A stretch of DNA of 64,000 nt from Ulva prolifera (taxonomy: Eukaryota > Chlorophyta > Ulvophyceae > Ulvales > Ulvaceae), in contig CM041196.1 in assembly GCA_023078555.1 (NCBI GenBank), positions 12,666,985 through 12,730,984 on the forward strand, given 5' to 3'. Position 1 is the stretch's first letter. Every line of letters begins with the position of its first letter. Made by a program: the position numbers and the translations under genes. The notes beneath the pieces are model-generated. The model was not told where the DNA came from. It made no database searches and was given only the letters and a program-made list of their open reading frames with translations. Positions 50,288-62,039 of this stretch are shown here, piece by piece.

Positions 50288-52760
50288 ATGGCAAATGTGC
50301 TTTTGAAATGCAACAATGTTGACGGCAAATCGCAGCAGATTTTCAGCAAGTGTCACACCAAAACGCGCGATCAAAATTCGTTCATGCTGACGTTACTAGT
50401 GAATTGTGGCATCAATGTATCCCACGATACCGACGGATCCGAATGGAAGCGGCACAAGTTCAGAGTGACTCCCACGGGATCGAGGTCTACAGGCGCGACC
50501 GGAGCCATTTACACAGGCGCTGATTTACTGGTGTTGTGTGACACTGTAGCATTACCCGAGGGAGCCGCTCCGGTAACGCCAGAGCTGCCTGGCAAGGTCT
50601 GGACGGTTTCGAGTTTGACGGGGCCACCTCCGGCTGCAACGAGCACGATCGATCGTGGCGGCAGTCTGTCATGCGTCAGCGACGGGACGACTGCAAGGAA
50701 CGTGGACTCCAAAGTTGCTAAACTGAAGGGCGGTATCTTCATGTGCGCGAAGATCCGGGAGACATTGAAAGCACTACCCGAGGGGTACCAAAAAAGCGCC
50801 AAGGCGAAAAATGTACTTGACGATACGACTACGCCAGACGGCTGTTGGCTTCAGGTGACGCCCGTTGAAGGAATGGTCGAGTTTGCAAAAGAGGTGCGCA
50901 CACCTACCCCGATTGCAAGTGCATGTGGTCGATTGCAAGTGCATGTGCTAAGTTCTCTGCTACACTGACATAGGCAATGGAGAATGGCGAGACAGACAAA
51001 GAGAAGGAGGCCGGACGTAAAAAATCTATAACCTGACCCATGCATGGGAACAGATGATGACGGGGTATACAGAGCTTGTTGGTAGCAGGTACTCTTGCTC
51101 TCACTGTGACCGGAACCTGCTTCCTCCGGATGGTTCAACACAATGCACTGTGCAGGACTGCCGTCAACGGACGCATGGGCAATAACAATGTGAACATCCG
51201 CAAATTCACAGCAGCACTTCGAGCTGATCCCGCGGCAACACACGAGGCGAAAGGACCAGGGAAAGCCTTGATGGAAATTTCCATGCAGTTTGACAGGAAG
51301 CTGGCACGTGCTCTAGATCCTGTTCAATTTGATTGTGCATATGGGTCGTGTGCGGACAATGATTGAATGCGTGCGTTACAGGTCAGGCACGATAGTGGTA
51401 CAGCCGCAGTGGCTGGCCATGTACAGAAGACAAGGCTAGAGTGGGCCTTTGATGACGGCCACTATCCTCCGTGGCAGCCTGATGAACCTAAGTACAAGTT
51501 CGAGCCCAAATGGGAGATCACTCCTAAGGAGGCCAATGTGTGCAACCTCGAGAGACGTCAGACACCAGAGAAAGAACTTGTTGAACCTGACCCCATCGGA
51601 CGAGCCATCCCCCTTCAGCTTCCCCCGGGTGTAGCTGGCAACCTGAAGCAGGTACGCTGGTGTCAAGTGCAGGCAATCGCTTATGCAAATGGCATCATCG
51701 AAGTCCGTGTACTAGCAGCCAAATTGAGACTATGAGATGCTGCTCGCAGCTGTTGGCAGCACAATATCTGATAGCTTTAGTACATGTTCAGGTCATGCAC
51801 GGCAACATGAGATCTATCGCCACCGAGAGGAACATACCAGAGAGGCTGAGATACATGGGATTGACCCCAGAGACGGCCAACCTGAGGTACATACTGCCAC
51901 CTGAGGTTGGCACAAAGAGACCAAAACCCGACACGCTTGTTGCCATCAGTGCATCTACGGAATGGCGCCCTCCTAGAGCATTTGCCTCCGAGTTTAATGT
52001 GGGCACTCACTGTGAGGGGAGTCACAGCGGCAGAGCCGTTTCAGAGGTAACATCCTCTCGACTTCTACTATAGTAGCTACCTTCACAGGCACGGGGTGCG
52101 AGGATGTCATGGGCGGTATGATTGTACTGCCTGCCCCATTCAAGAACTGATTGTGTCTGCAAATAGCTGGTCATGCAAGTCATTGGTCATGGACATAAGA
52201 CCCCTTATGTCTCCCCTGCACTATTCTGTGCTCAATTGCCGACCCAGGCAGCGGAGACAGACCAGACACACAACGCAGTAGTGGTGCCATCTGTGGCCAC
52301 TGACAGTGCAGCTGTGGATAAAATGATGGCGATGATTGGCATTGATAATGTAGACCTGATGGGCCTACCTTTGAGCGACAAGGAGGCAAATGGAGATGGG
52401 ACACTGCCTTCCCCTGATGTACAGGTGCGGTCAGATCACCACTAGACTGCTATGTGCATGTATGCACCACCTCAGCATTGCCTAATACTCAGAGATGTGC
52501 ACCTCACAAAACTTGTCCAACCCATACTCAGCCTGCACAGCTGCATATCAGCTCCACAAGCCACCCCGCCGTTGACCATAAGGAATTCCTGAAAAGTGAA
52601 CTGGCTCGTGTGGCCAAGAAACTGAGATCAATTCAGAGCAAGATCGAAGAGCAAGAAGCAGTGATTGAAGATTGCAAGCAGGGCTGTGCTGGTAAGCGCA
52701 ACAACGTCAAGCCCAAAATGCGGACCGCACAGGAGACAGTCGGTAAACTGAAGGTGTGGC
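50288..52760 (+). pseudogene. Gene X of transposon T2, multi-exon, unknown function
   Basis: Plus-strand counterpart of X1. Exon 1 is 50288-50893 (FMLTLLVNCGINVSHDTDGS, EWKRHKFRVTP, SCVSDGTTARNVDSK, DGCWLQVTP). Exon 2, about 50975-51086, has one base too many or too few in an A-run (after GRKK) relative to X1, so it looks broken. Then about 51160-51330 (GNNNVNIRKFTAALRADP, EISMQFDRKL), about 51382-51650 (KTRLEWAFDDGHYPPW, LQLPPGVAGN), about 51785-51985 (LRYMGLTPETANLR), about 52315-52427 (DLMGLPLSDKEANGD, SPDVQ before GT) and a coiled-coil exon about 52575-52759 (KIEEQEAVIEDCKQ). The last short exon of X1 was not found here. The protein has no domain I recognise. Conservation of exon ends against X1 shows that the introns are old. 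Confidence 0.68.
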
Positions 52761-54289
52761 TCAGCACTAGCAGGACTGAACTCTCCTTACTAAGCCCCTA
52801 TCGAGTCCCCTACCTAGGGACCTCCCTACTGGATCTGACTTCCCCTCGAGTGCTCATTGTCATAAGGAGTGGCAAGTCGGGACATATCATTGATTCATCT
52901 TTACACAGAATGGGTTTTAGGGAGTGCAGACGGACAGAATCTGAACCGGCTTCCGGCCCTCTCGAGGATCCCCTAAGGAGGAATGGTCGCGAGTGTATCA
53001 CAAAGGTAAAAACGGTACGGACATGGGGTATTCAACCTGAGACCGGCAGCCTGTCTACCACTGTGACAATGCAACACACGGCCCAATGTACATAACAGTG
53101 TGTATATATACATAAATAAATTTACAGTCTGTGAACAAAAAAAGGGACTGCGCATGCAGGCATCACGACAGATGCTGCAAGCGCCTTCCCATGGATGCAC
53201 AGTGTCCTATGACATGCACAAGATCACATATGACAGGCGAGGCAATGATGATAGCTCCTGCAGAAGGTGAGCCGACTTCAGGCCAACACTGGGTGGGCAA
53301 ACACTGGCAAAAGTTGAGCCCATGCATGGACAGGAAACATGGAACATATATGTTCCCTACTTCCAGCTCATGCATGTACCAGAGGACCGCGTCTGCTCTT
53401 CATCTGCTGCAAGCAGTACCACTGCCCCACAGGCACCTGGCACGCAGCCATTGCGGGCAGCCACCACCCTGCACAGCTGGATGCAAAGCCTGGCCCACTT
53501 CAAAAGCATTGAGTTGTCTCAGAAATGCAGACAGAATCGACAAAGACCTCAAAAGTGTACATCAGTTGCTGCATGACCGACCTTTCAGACAAAGTCCCCC
53601 CCCCCCCCCCCCCCCCCGGACAGTCTCCCAGCACACTCCCGTAACAAGACGACGATGAGATCAGTTGCAACACAGAAACACAAACTGCAAGCTAGCATGG
53701 GGGCCAATGCTGCTGCAGGCTGTAGGCTCCAGGGCACACATCGCCTGTACGGCAGCTGTGGTGGTGGTCCATTTGGTATCACTGCAAGATGGCACAACGT
53801 GACGCCGGTGCACATGACGGCAACTATCAGTTGTGACATCCGAATCGAAGCGGCTGCAGCATCATTTGCGTCTGTCTTGCACGGCTGGCTGCGATGGTGT
53901 TGCACACACTATACGTAGTTTTTAATACCTATGCATGTCAACAGCGCGCCATTAACATAAGATATTCACTACGGCACAGCACCTGTCGCAATCTCTTGAG
54001 TCCTTGATGGAAAGGTACTGTCGCTTGCATTCAGACGATTCGGAAGTCGAAACAACGATACGTATGTTGTGCGCCACATACATACACCAAGTAGATAAAC
54101 CTCAGTCCGTGAGCTACATAATGTGCAAGGATCGACAGCGAATCTACGATGCGACGGTTCTGCCGCCTACGTGCACGGTCAATTGCACGGTTGCATCGCT
54201 GCCGCTGCCAGCACCAGATCAGTCATCAACATCAATCATTATCGCAATGTGGTGTGTTTGGGGCAGTTACGAGGAGCATGGGACTAGCC
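52761..54289. other. No confident gene; poly-C tract at 53597-53619
   Basis: Past the coiled-coil exon of X2 there is no match to T1. The plus frame 53131-53658 and its shadows have low-complexity or biased composition. A run of about 23 C lies near 53597-53619. No repeats of the other families here. Confidence 0.4.
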
Positions 54290-54790
54290 TATCATAGAAA
54301 AGTAGTATCAATAATTGATTACTTATCTAAATTCTAATTAGTCCCTTTGCTTTGCTCTTTGAACCCCTCGCCTTTGCTCTTTGAAAGGTGCAGGCAAAAG
54401 TAGGGATTATTTGACAAAAAAAAAACAAAAAAGCAGTATTTTTTCTATGATCTGCTCTTACTGCTAGGATTGAATCGAACAATACTATAGTAAACTACTT
54501 TTCAAATTTTCCTTTAAAAACAAATAAAAACCTAAGCTTTAAAAAATGGAAAATTATATACGAAGCCATTAAAAATAAACAACGTTTAACCTTTGCCCGG
54601 AGCCTTATTCGAGCTTAAACTTGTGTGTATTGCTTAGCTATAAAACTATGGATATTCCAGAACATATTGCTTTAGGCTTGACGTGTACGTTATTAATATT
54701 TTCGGGAATTATAACTTTTGCACTGCTAGTAAAATATGATGAGGCGGGAAACGTGACCTTTCCAGGCTGTCTTCTCATCCATTATATTCT
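54290..54790 (+). other. AT-rich block, possibly organelle-derived
   Basis: Abrupt shift to AT-rich DNA between two GC-balanced regions. Two protein-like frames fit: 54450-54620, ending KNKQRLTFARSLIRA then stop (open further upstream if TGA is read as Trp), and 54648-54780 (MDIPEHIALGLTCTLLIFSG, one hydrophobic membrane-like segment). Both use AT-rich codons unlike the neighbours. An organelle (mitochondrial or plastid) fragment inserted in the nucleus would explain this. I could not name either gene. Confidence 0.35.
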
Positions 54791-54999
54791 ACAAAGTCGC
54801 AGCGGTGTTGTTGGTGTTGGCCAGACATCGCCCTCGCAGACGCAGCCTCCGCACCGAGATGCATGCAGGGTGTAGTCATGTATCTCGTTACCCGGGAGTC
54901 CCCCAAATAACGAAAAACATTTCTAATTTCTGGGCAGATCTCGGGAGCCTGGCACAAACTGCCATGCTACTGGCTACCACGCGGGCAACTTTGTATCTT

Positions 55000-57900
55000 A
55001 ATTTACGTTATGGTCACTCAGACAGCGGTGTCGAATAAACACCGGTGCCCGGAGGCTTGTAGCACTTGGAGGCACTACCCCTTGGATATCTCTGGAACAA
55101 CTGAGGTTTCCGCAGTAAGTAATCACAAAACGCGCAACCCCCGCACGCCCGCACCCGGGAGGCCGAACTCGGCAGCCAGTTGCTCCCCCGCAAGCATGTA
55201 CTGCAGCACCACTGCACACTGCCATCGTCCCAAGAATTTAATCTCGCTGACCGGGCGTCGTGCCGCCTCCGCATCGGTAGCTGCCCCGGCGCGAAGTGAA
55301 TGCAAACCATACTGGCCCGGCCTGCCGCCCAGGACTCCAGCACCGCGCAGCAGCAGCTCAGCCCTAGCCTGTTCCGAAGACAAGTCAAACACAAGCCCCC
55401 GGCGCGGCCGACCGCTCTGACGACACCATGCCATCAGAGCCTGCACCGCGCATAGACCACCCCGCTCTCCGAGGATGCGGAAATCTATTGATTCACAGTG
55501 GTTCTTGAAGATCTGCCGACCCGACACTGTCAGCCTCCTCAATAGCACTCGCCCGCCATCGTCGGCACGGGTAAAAGACAAATGCTCCCAGTGAATCGCC
55601 GCAGCAACCGAGCAACGCAAAAATGCACGGTAGGACAGCAGCCACCATGCCCACAGCTGCTGCTCGTGTTCACTCCCCCCCTCCTTCCCCATCCTTTCCT
55701 GAATTGCCCGCAACCCCTCCCGGCCCACCGCGAGTTTGAGCTCCCGATCATCCGCCCTTCGCATAATGGCCCGTTGAGTGAGATACATCACTGACCCGAT
55801 CGTCGTGTTCACCTGACCACGGTCCCACAGCGTGGCGTGAGCCCACTTGAACGCTGCCAACTTCGCACGAACTGTGGCCTTCTTGAGGTGCAGAACTTCA
55901 GATGCATGCAGAATCCAGTATGCGGCTGATTGTTCTGATTGCAATGGCAGCCCTAATCGGACACAGAATTTTTGACATTGCTGAATTTGCTGAGCGTATG
56001 CTTTCAGCGTGTTTGAACTGTATGCCAGCCCCGTGAGCACTTCCCGGAGATCCCCTCCCTGCACACCATCCCCGGATGGAACCCAAAAGCAACAAAATGA
56101 CGTCCCCCTCTGTCATGTGCGCGTGTGTGTGCGCAATTAATGGCAACCCCACAGATTGTATAAGTCTGAGTGTGTGCCCCTCTCGCAGTTCCGGCGTGTA
56201 TGTTCCCGTGATCGACCATCCCGCCAGCACGAAGCCTGAGGGGAGGTGTGCAATTACTGAGACCACAGGTCGATGCTTAGACTATCTCCTATTACATGTT
56301 GAACGCGACCGCCACCATGTCGTCCCTCGTCGAGGAAACATAAAAATTATCCCCAAAAGTGTGCCCCCGTCTGGAAGCTGCAGGAACAACCACATCCGAC
56401 AACACACCTAGGTGCATCAGCTCACGGGACTTGGTCAAAGGGAACCATGGCTGCGTTGGCCACCACGGCAAGACAATAACCATACGCAATCGCTCGCGCA
56501 TCACATGAGCCATTAATCTATACACAAGCATGCCCGGCGGAAAGGCATACATGCGGCCTGGATGGACAAACGACAACACATCAGAATGCAATGCCGTGTT
56601 CATGAACGGCGACACAACTGGTAGTTCCTCTCCTGCTGTGGGGTGATTTTGTACTGAAACCGGTGATGCACAACAATCCACATCAAATGGCCCTTTCCAC
56701 GCCCACACAGCACGGAATGCTGTCACACTCAACAAACAATCAGCCTGGTTTGCGGCGTGGGCAAAACCCTCGCCGCCTGGGAACACAATGCCGTCAGATG
56801 CTAGAACCAGGCAGCTGATCTCTATCCCAAACCGAAGCGCGGTACCCCACAGCTTAATACTCAATGCATGCAGCGTAGTGTCGAGCACGGAACCCTTGGC
56901 CGCGGCAACCGCCGCGCCAACGACGTCAGTATAGAAATGCACACGCTTGTGCCGCCACTCGCCACCGTGTTGGGCACAAATGGCCACCATCTTGGCCTAC
57001 GCGCGTACCGGCCGCGAGCCCTCGGCTATCCTGTCCCACGCTCCGCTGACAATCTCAGCCACGCAGATTCGGCGTGCAGATCTCTCATCCGTCAGGGGCC
57101 CCAACACACCCCCCCCCCTGCCCCAAGCACTCGCCCAGCAGCCCTACCACGGCAACATGCTTCCCAAACCGTGCTGAACGTACTTAGAAAATGCTCTGCA
57201 GCCAGAACTGCAGTTCTGCGATTGCGAGCTCACCTAGTGCAACTTTGCATGAATAATCCCGCCACAGAAACGCCCCTCGCACCACTGCTTCCATTTCCAC
57301 CGTCGCACCATGCTTCAGCGGCAATGATGCAGCCCCCCGCATGAGCCCACGAGCAAAAACTACCACCCCTGGGCACGCCGGCCGGAACGCGACCAGCTTG
57401 CCCACTACCCGAGCGAGTGCCCTGCCTTCCACCCGCCGGTGTGTCCGTAGGAGTTCCGCTACCATCATCTTGAAGCACATCACCTTTTGCTCCGGCACAT
57501 ACAATCTACAATGCCGGAGGTCCATCTCAAGTCCCAGGTGCCCTAGCAGCTGGCCCGGCTCAAGAAGGCTCTTCTTCTGCGACACCCTCAGCCCAAACCT
57601 GTGTAGAATCCCCAGCACCTGAGCCCTCATCCACAGTGCCCTCTCCCGCGACACCGCAAAGAAGATCAAGTCGTCGATGTAGAAGCTCACCCTGAACCCC
57701 CTTGACCTAAAGATGGCTACTACCCTCTTCACCGCAAATGAGAAAACGCGGGGCGCGGAGGCTAGGCCGAAAGGCATGACTTTGTACCTGTACACCTTCT
57801 ACCCCACCCGGAAGACGCAGAAGTCCTTCATTGCATCCGCCAGCGCAAACGGAAGATAACCCTTCTCCAGATCTAAGCTGAACGCCCAATCCCCCAGAGC

Positions 57901-59700
57901 CGTCATCGCTGCTATCTCCGCCCACGCCTCCATATTGAATTTCTTCTTCTTCAAGCCCTTGTTGATGGGCTTGCCGGACCAGCTAAACCGGCTCATCTCC
58001 CCGTTCTTGTACGCAATGACCACATTGCACACTATGGTCCCCGGCCGCAGATCTTCCATCGCGACCTCTTCAATTGCCCCCACTGGCAGCAGCGTGTCCC
58101 TGACGTGTGCCTCAGCCCATCTTAACTCCTCCTTCTTCAGCTTCAGCTCGCGCGGCTGCGCATCCCTAAGAAGCGCGAGATCCACCCATACCCAGTATCC
58201 CTGCTGCAACCATCTTCTAAGCCGCGCCGGCAGATGCACATCCTCTTCTGCGAAGACCCCGTCCCAGTCGCCCTTTCTCCCTAGGAGATTGCCTGCCCTG
58301 AAACCATCCTGAAACCGCAGGTATGCATCCCAGAACACATCGTCCATCCCGATAGCCGATGCCCATACCCCCCCTTCTGGCGGATCATCTCTGGGAAACG
58401 TCCTCACCGCGCGCATCACATCGTAGAGCTCCTTGATCTCATCTGTCCCCCCCGAACCTGATCCGTCTACCCCGTTGCTCGACACCCTCGTCGCCACAAC
58501 ACCCCGCCCCACCAGCGCCCCTCCCTGCTGCCCTCTGAAGTCCCCCCGCCCCGTTGCTGCTTCGGCCTCATGCACTCCCACCCCCGGAACCCCGTGCCAT
58601 CATGCGCGTCGCGGAGTCCTCTGAGGAGGAGGCGCCGGGTAGCGCGGCGGCTCCCAAGACCGAAAGCGCACTGCGGCAGGCAGCGTCGGCGATATGTGCC
58701 GTCATCTTCGGGCATCTGTGGCTTGCAAGGCGTCCTCGCCGCGAGCCTGCACCTCACTGGCGACAAAAGCCCGTATCTCCTCCATGGAGAGGTTGGGCCG
58801 ATCCGACCAAGAGCTGCGCATCCCCCCCATCCCTCCGTCCTGCATTCCGAAGCCAGAGAGCTGTCCAAACCCCCCTCCACCACTAGCCGCCCTTCCTTTG
58901 TAGACGAGCGGATTGCGGTCTGTGTCGAAGCTGGCCCCGCACACACCCGTGAAGTGCTTGCCACTGGTGTCCTTGGCTCCGCACCGGTAGCACTTGCTGG
59001 TCTGCGCCGCCTTCATGATGTCCTCGCGGGCCACCGGCAGCCAAGCTGCCTGCCTCATGTCTTCAGGGGACGCAGGCACCAGGGGAACACGCGTCACATC
59101 GCTACTGAACAGGCTCTCAAGCACAGATGTCGTCTCCGCATGCCGCTTCTTCTCCGGCCCGGAGGCCGTCTCTTCATGATGCATCAGTGCTGAGGGGCCC
59201 CGCGAACACGCGGTGGACCGCCGCCTTCACCCACGCCTCCGTGCGCTCCGCCGCCTCGTCCGCCGACAGCTCCAGCTCCTCAATGGGGTCCAGAAGCAGC
59301 CGCACACCGCGGCCAAAGCGGTCCCACTTCGCCGACATAGCCGGGTGAACTGCCAGAGTCCCCGTTGACGTCCCGGCTGAAACCTCCCGGTTAAACAACT
59401 CCACGGCCCCCTGTTCCTCCTCTGAGCGACGCTCCCATTGTCTGGATTCTCCACCCCCAGCTGGCGGCTGGACAGCTGTGGTCGCGGCAGCCCATCGACC
59501 CATGTCCGCCTCCCGCCCCCGGTGGATCGCCATGCGGCGCCCGTTGAGGCGCTCTCCGCGACCACAGCGTGAAGTCGGACCGTGCATTTGCGCGCCCCTT
59601 GGAAGCTACAGTCCGGCCCAACGTCGGTTTTATTAGGGTCCGAAATCCCTGCCCCGCCCGTAACCCTCCCCAAGAACCCATGGGGCAGCCCAGCCTGCCC
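55000..59700 (-). mobile_element. DIRS-like tyrosine-recombinase retrotransposon
   Basis: Minus-strand element. Parts in order: gag-like region about 59590-58580 with a zinc-knuckle-like motif (CYRCG, H, C) near 59080; reverse transcriptase about 58450-57500 (GYLPFALADAMKDF, MPFGLASAPRVFSF, FYIDDLIFF); RNase H and the adjoining DIRS-type methyltransferase-like region about 56990-56300 (YAFPPGMLVYRLM, LPWWPTQPWFPL); tyrosine recombinase 56064-55123. Such elements integrate with a recombinase instead of a DDE integrase and so make no target duplication. I could not find the split or inverted terminal repeats, so the ends are approximate. Broken, with a few breaks. Confidence 0.85.
55123..56064 (-). 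CDS. Tyrosine recombinase of the DIRS-like element
   Basis: Open frame of 313 codons. N-terminal helical core-binding part (NTLKAYAQQIQQCQKFCVRL). Catalytic part has a first Arg in SYRAFLRCSVAAAIHWEHL, the H-x-x-R box in LHSLRAGAATDAEA, then LGRW and a following Tyr in VVLQYMLAG, the usual R...HxxR...W/H...Y order. It cuts and joins DNA of the circular element intermediate through a Tyr-linked bond. By itself it resembles phage or Crypton recombinases. The RT and RNase H directly upstream on the same strand show it belongs to a DIRS-type retrotransposon. Confidence 0.85.
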   Translation of the reverse strand: MQGGDLREVLTGLAYSSNTLKAYAQQIQQCQKFCVRLGLPLQSEQSAAYWILHASEVLHLKKATVRAKLAAFKWAHATLWDRGQVNTTIGSVMYLTQRAIMRRADDRELKLAVGREGLRAIQERMGKEGGSEHEQQLWAWWLLSYRAFLRCSVAAAIHWEHLSFTRADDGGRVLLRRLTVSGRQIFKNHCESIDFRILGERGGLCAVQALMAWCRQSGRPRRGLVFDLSSEQARAELLLRGAGVLGGRPGQYGLHSLRAGAATDAEAARRPVSEIKFLGRWQCAVVLQYMLAGEQLAAEFGLPGAGVRGLRVL

Positions 59701-60117
59701 CATTCCCGAGAGCCCCTCCGCCAGCCCCGTAAGCAGCCATAGCTTACCTTGAACCTGTGACTTGAACTGAGTTCAAACCCCGCCACATGCAGCGCGGCGG
59801 CATGCATGCTACATGTGTGTCACGGACACGTGGCACACGGGACACGAGCCTGGTCTCATGTAGCCGCAAGGCTGTTGCGTAGGCTGTTCATGCCACCAGG
59901 TAAACTGAACCCGGACCCCATGCATGGAATGGAAAATTTGTCTCTACACCTATTTTGATGTGTAAATCCATGAGTGCTGCTCACGATGAAGGCAACATGC
60001 ATTATGCCAATGCGTTAAAACTGTGAGGATAGCTGACACGTTGTCGACACATCTCTGCAAGCTTGCGGGTCACAACCGTGTACCAAGCATATCACATAGT
60101 GTTCAAATGCAAGCGCG
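59701..60117. other. No gene recognised
   Basis: Right flank of the DIRS-like element. No ORF with protein-like composition and no terminal repeat that I could match to the left flank. Confidence 0.4.
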
Positions 60118-60344
60118 AGTGGAAGCGTCATACCGTAAGTTTAGTTGGGCGAAATGTTAAGTATGTGTGCGGTGTACTTAGCACATGACGCCTGAGATCT
60201 GGGATCACACCTGCATGGTCAGTATCTGAGTCAGATACTTGACACATGACCTTGTTCGACCTATACAGAGAGCAGGAATGTGTCTTCTGATTCGCGGGCT
60301 GGTGACTGTCACGTGTCACCCCGTGCGTGCATCCGTATGTGCAC
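60118..60344 (-). repeat. Stray LTR-like copy of element E repeat
   Basis: 227 bp matching 7532-7759 with about a dozen differences by eye (GTTAAGTATGTGTGCGG, GATCTGGGATCACACC, GTTCGACCTATA). No gypsy coding sequence adjoins it, so it is a fragment or a partial solo LTR. No target duplication was identified. Confidence 0.7.
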
Positions 60345-60530
60345 ATGCCTTGTGCGCTACGAGGCACTTTCACAACACATAGCTCCACAGGCGCTCGTGC
60401 ATTCCTCATATCATCTCCGAGGCGTATCACTGTCAAGCTTCATGTGCATGTCATGCGCAAATGCTTGCTTGTCGACACCAAGTGACAGCTACTGTGCCGG
60501 TACGCGTGTCCGTCAGCGGAAGCTGGTTTG

Positions 60531-61130
60531 TCATGAGTCATGACAAACCATGTGTGCACGACAATCTGTGCGACATACGGACCGGCTGCGCGAGTGTAGC
60601 CGAGAAAATTCCGCAGCGCTGAATCTGGCCTCCGTGTACTCACAATCTACTCGATTGAATACTCTCGAGGAACACATCACTTTGCAGCGACTGTACCGCG
60701 GCCGCGGGAACGTTAGCGCCACGCTCTCACGCTTCAGCTCTGTTCGACAAGTTGGTATCCATGCGGGCTTTGCCACAATATCACGACCAGAAGCGAACCA
60801 AGCCTGAGCAATGCAACATACCTGACGATCATTTGAGCCAAGAAGTGACTGAAGCTGAGCCTGAACTCCCGCTTCGACGGCCGAGTCGAAGTCACGCTCG
60901 TCTGCGGCAAGTACCTGCTCGCCGCGACCAGGCTGCCTCCCCGTCGGCATGATCTCCTGCTCTTGACCAGACTGAGCTTCTGCGATGTCGCTTCGTGGAG
61001 GTGAAGCAGCCCGGGCCTGACCCGAGGGTCCCGATCGCTCCCGGCCTGCCATCCTGGCTACGGTACGTCGCGTCGAACCGCTGGCCTTGTCCCCTCTAAC
61101 AACTGCATTAGCTGCACGAGCCCTAGCCAT
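60531..61130 (-). CDS. Hypothetical protein, 199 codons
   Basis: Open frame on the minus strand. N-terminal 90 residues are Arg/Ala/Ser/Gly-rich (MARARAANAVVRGDKASGST, RERSGPSGQARAAS); residues 75-105 look helical and acidic (ADERDFDSAVEAGVQAQLQS). The rest has many Arg and Cys and may be read-through. It could be the start of a gag-like or nuclear protein. No relative in this window; weak support. Confidence 0.25.
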   Translation of the reverse strand: MARARAANAVVRGDKASGSTRRTVARMAGRERSGPSGQARAASPPRSDIAEAQSGQEQEIMPTGRQPGRGEQVLAADERDFDSAVEAGVQAQLQSLLGSNDRQVCCIAQAWFASGRDIVAKPAWIPTCRTELKRESVALTFPRPRYSRCKVMCSSRVFNRVDCEYTEARFSAAEFSRLHSRSRSVCRTDCRAHMVCHDS

Positions 61131-61691
61131 AATTTACACGGGGAAGTCGAAAACAGCAGCTGCTCAAACCAGACGACGTAGCTCCAGCCGTGACCCCGCA
61201 ATCAGTTTACTAAAGCTTGACCGACAATCTGAGCTAAAGAAGAGCAATCAGCTGCACAGTACAAACCTCTCTTGCGTGAAGAGCTCTAGCCAGCTCCCGC
61301 ATGTACGCTCCGCGTGCCACCCGCTCATAGCTGCTCTCGACAGCAGTCATGAACCCCTCTGGCCACGCCTACTGCCGGTACAGCATGCGTCCGTCTCCAT
61401 GATCGCCCACCATAATCGCGATTATAGTACACATAATCTACGATATTTGATCTGCGTATTATGTCTCCCAACTCTGGTGTCTAAATGAACGTGCCCAAGG
61501 CAAGATACTTCAGATGCGGAAACACCTTGTGTGACAATATGCTTGCGTGTCCAAGCAATATCATGCCGGTCCGGGAATACCCGGGTGATCATGTTGTGGT
61601 TTGATGCAGTGTCAATGCTTGCGCATAGTGGCCCATGATCTTTGTGGGCATGGTGCACATCAGGTCCATGAATTCGGCAGGCTGTAGTGAT
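61131..61691. other. Mostly unassigned; one protein-like minus-strand stretch
   Basis: On the minus strand 61658-61422 reads CASIDTASNHNMITRVFPD and EVSCLGHVHLD, which looks coding. It lies just beyond the solo LTR, on the strand of family-Y copy 2, so it may be a 3' exon of that gene. Not proven. Confidence 0.25.
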
Positions 61692-62039
61692 TGTCAGAAA
61701 TGCTACAACTTGTCAAGTCAGACGCGCAGTCTTAAGTCAGATCAGGTCAGGACGCCAGTGTTCCATACCTGCTGCGCACAGAGGTAGACCCGAGGAACAC
61801 TGAGAGAGGAAGATGCCAATATCATGAAACAGTAAGAAGAATGGTTACAGATCATAGTGTGCACATCCTTATATGCACACTGAACACTCAAGGTTACGCC
61901 GGGAAACCCTCGCAGGGTCTCCCTCACTACATCGAGACAATCCCGGCTGGTGGCTAACCCCTGCACTGGATCCGCGGATCGTCCGCGCATGGTTGCACTT
62001 GTCACCACACTGCTGCCCGCAGGCTCATGCATTGTGACA
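61692..62039 (-). repeat. Solo copia LTR
   Basis: 348 bp, TGTCAGAAAT to CATTGTGACA, same family as the LTRs of A, B and D but more diverged. Flanks GTGAT (61687-61691) and ATGAT (62040-62044) agree at four of five bases, an aged target duplication. No internal sequence is present. Confidence 0.88.

Noticed and set aside
53131-53658. Plus-strand ORF of 175 codons
   Set aside because: Ends in the poly-C tract, biased composition, no match to X1 or other copies.
55123-56064. Phage or bacterial integrase, suggesting prokaryotic DNA
   Set aside because: The tyrosine recombinase is directly downstream of RT and RNase H on the same strand, the DIRS arrangement.
61692-62039. Start of another full copia element at 62 kb
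   Set aside because: No primer site, purine tract or coding sequence on either side; near-matching 5-bp flanks mark it as a solo LTR.
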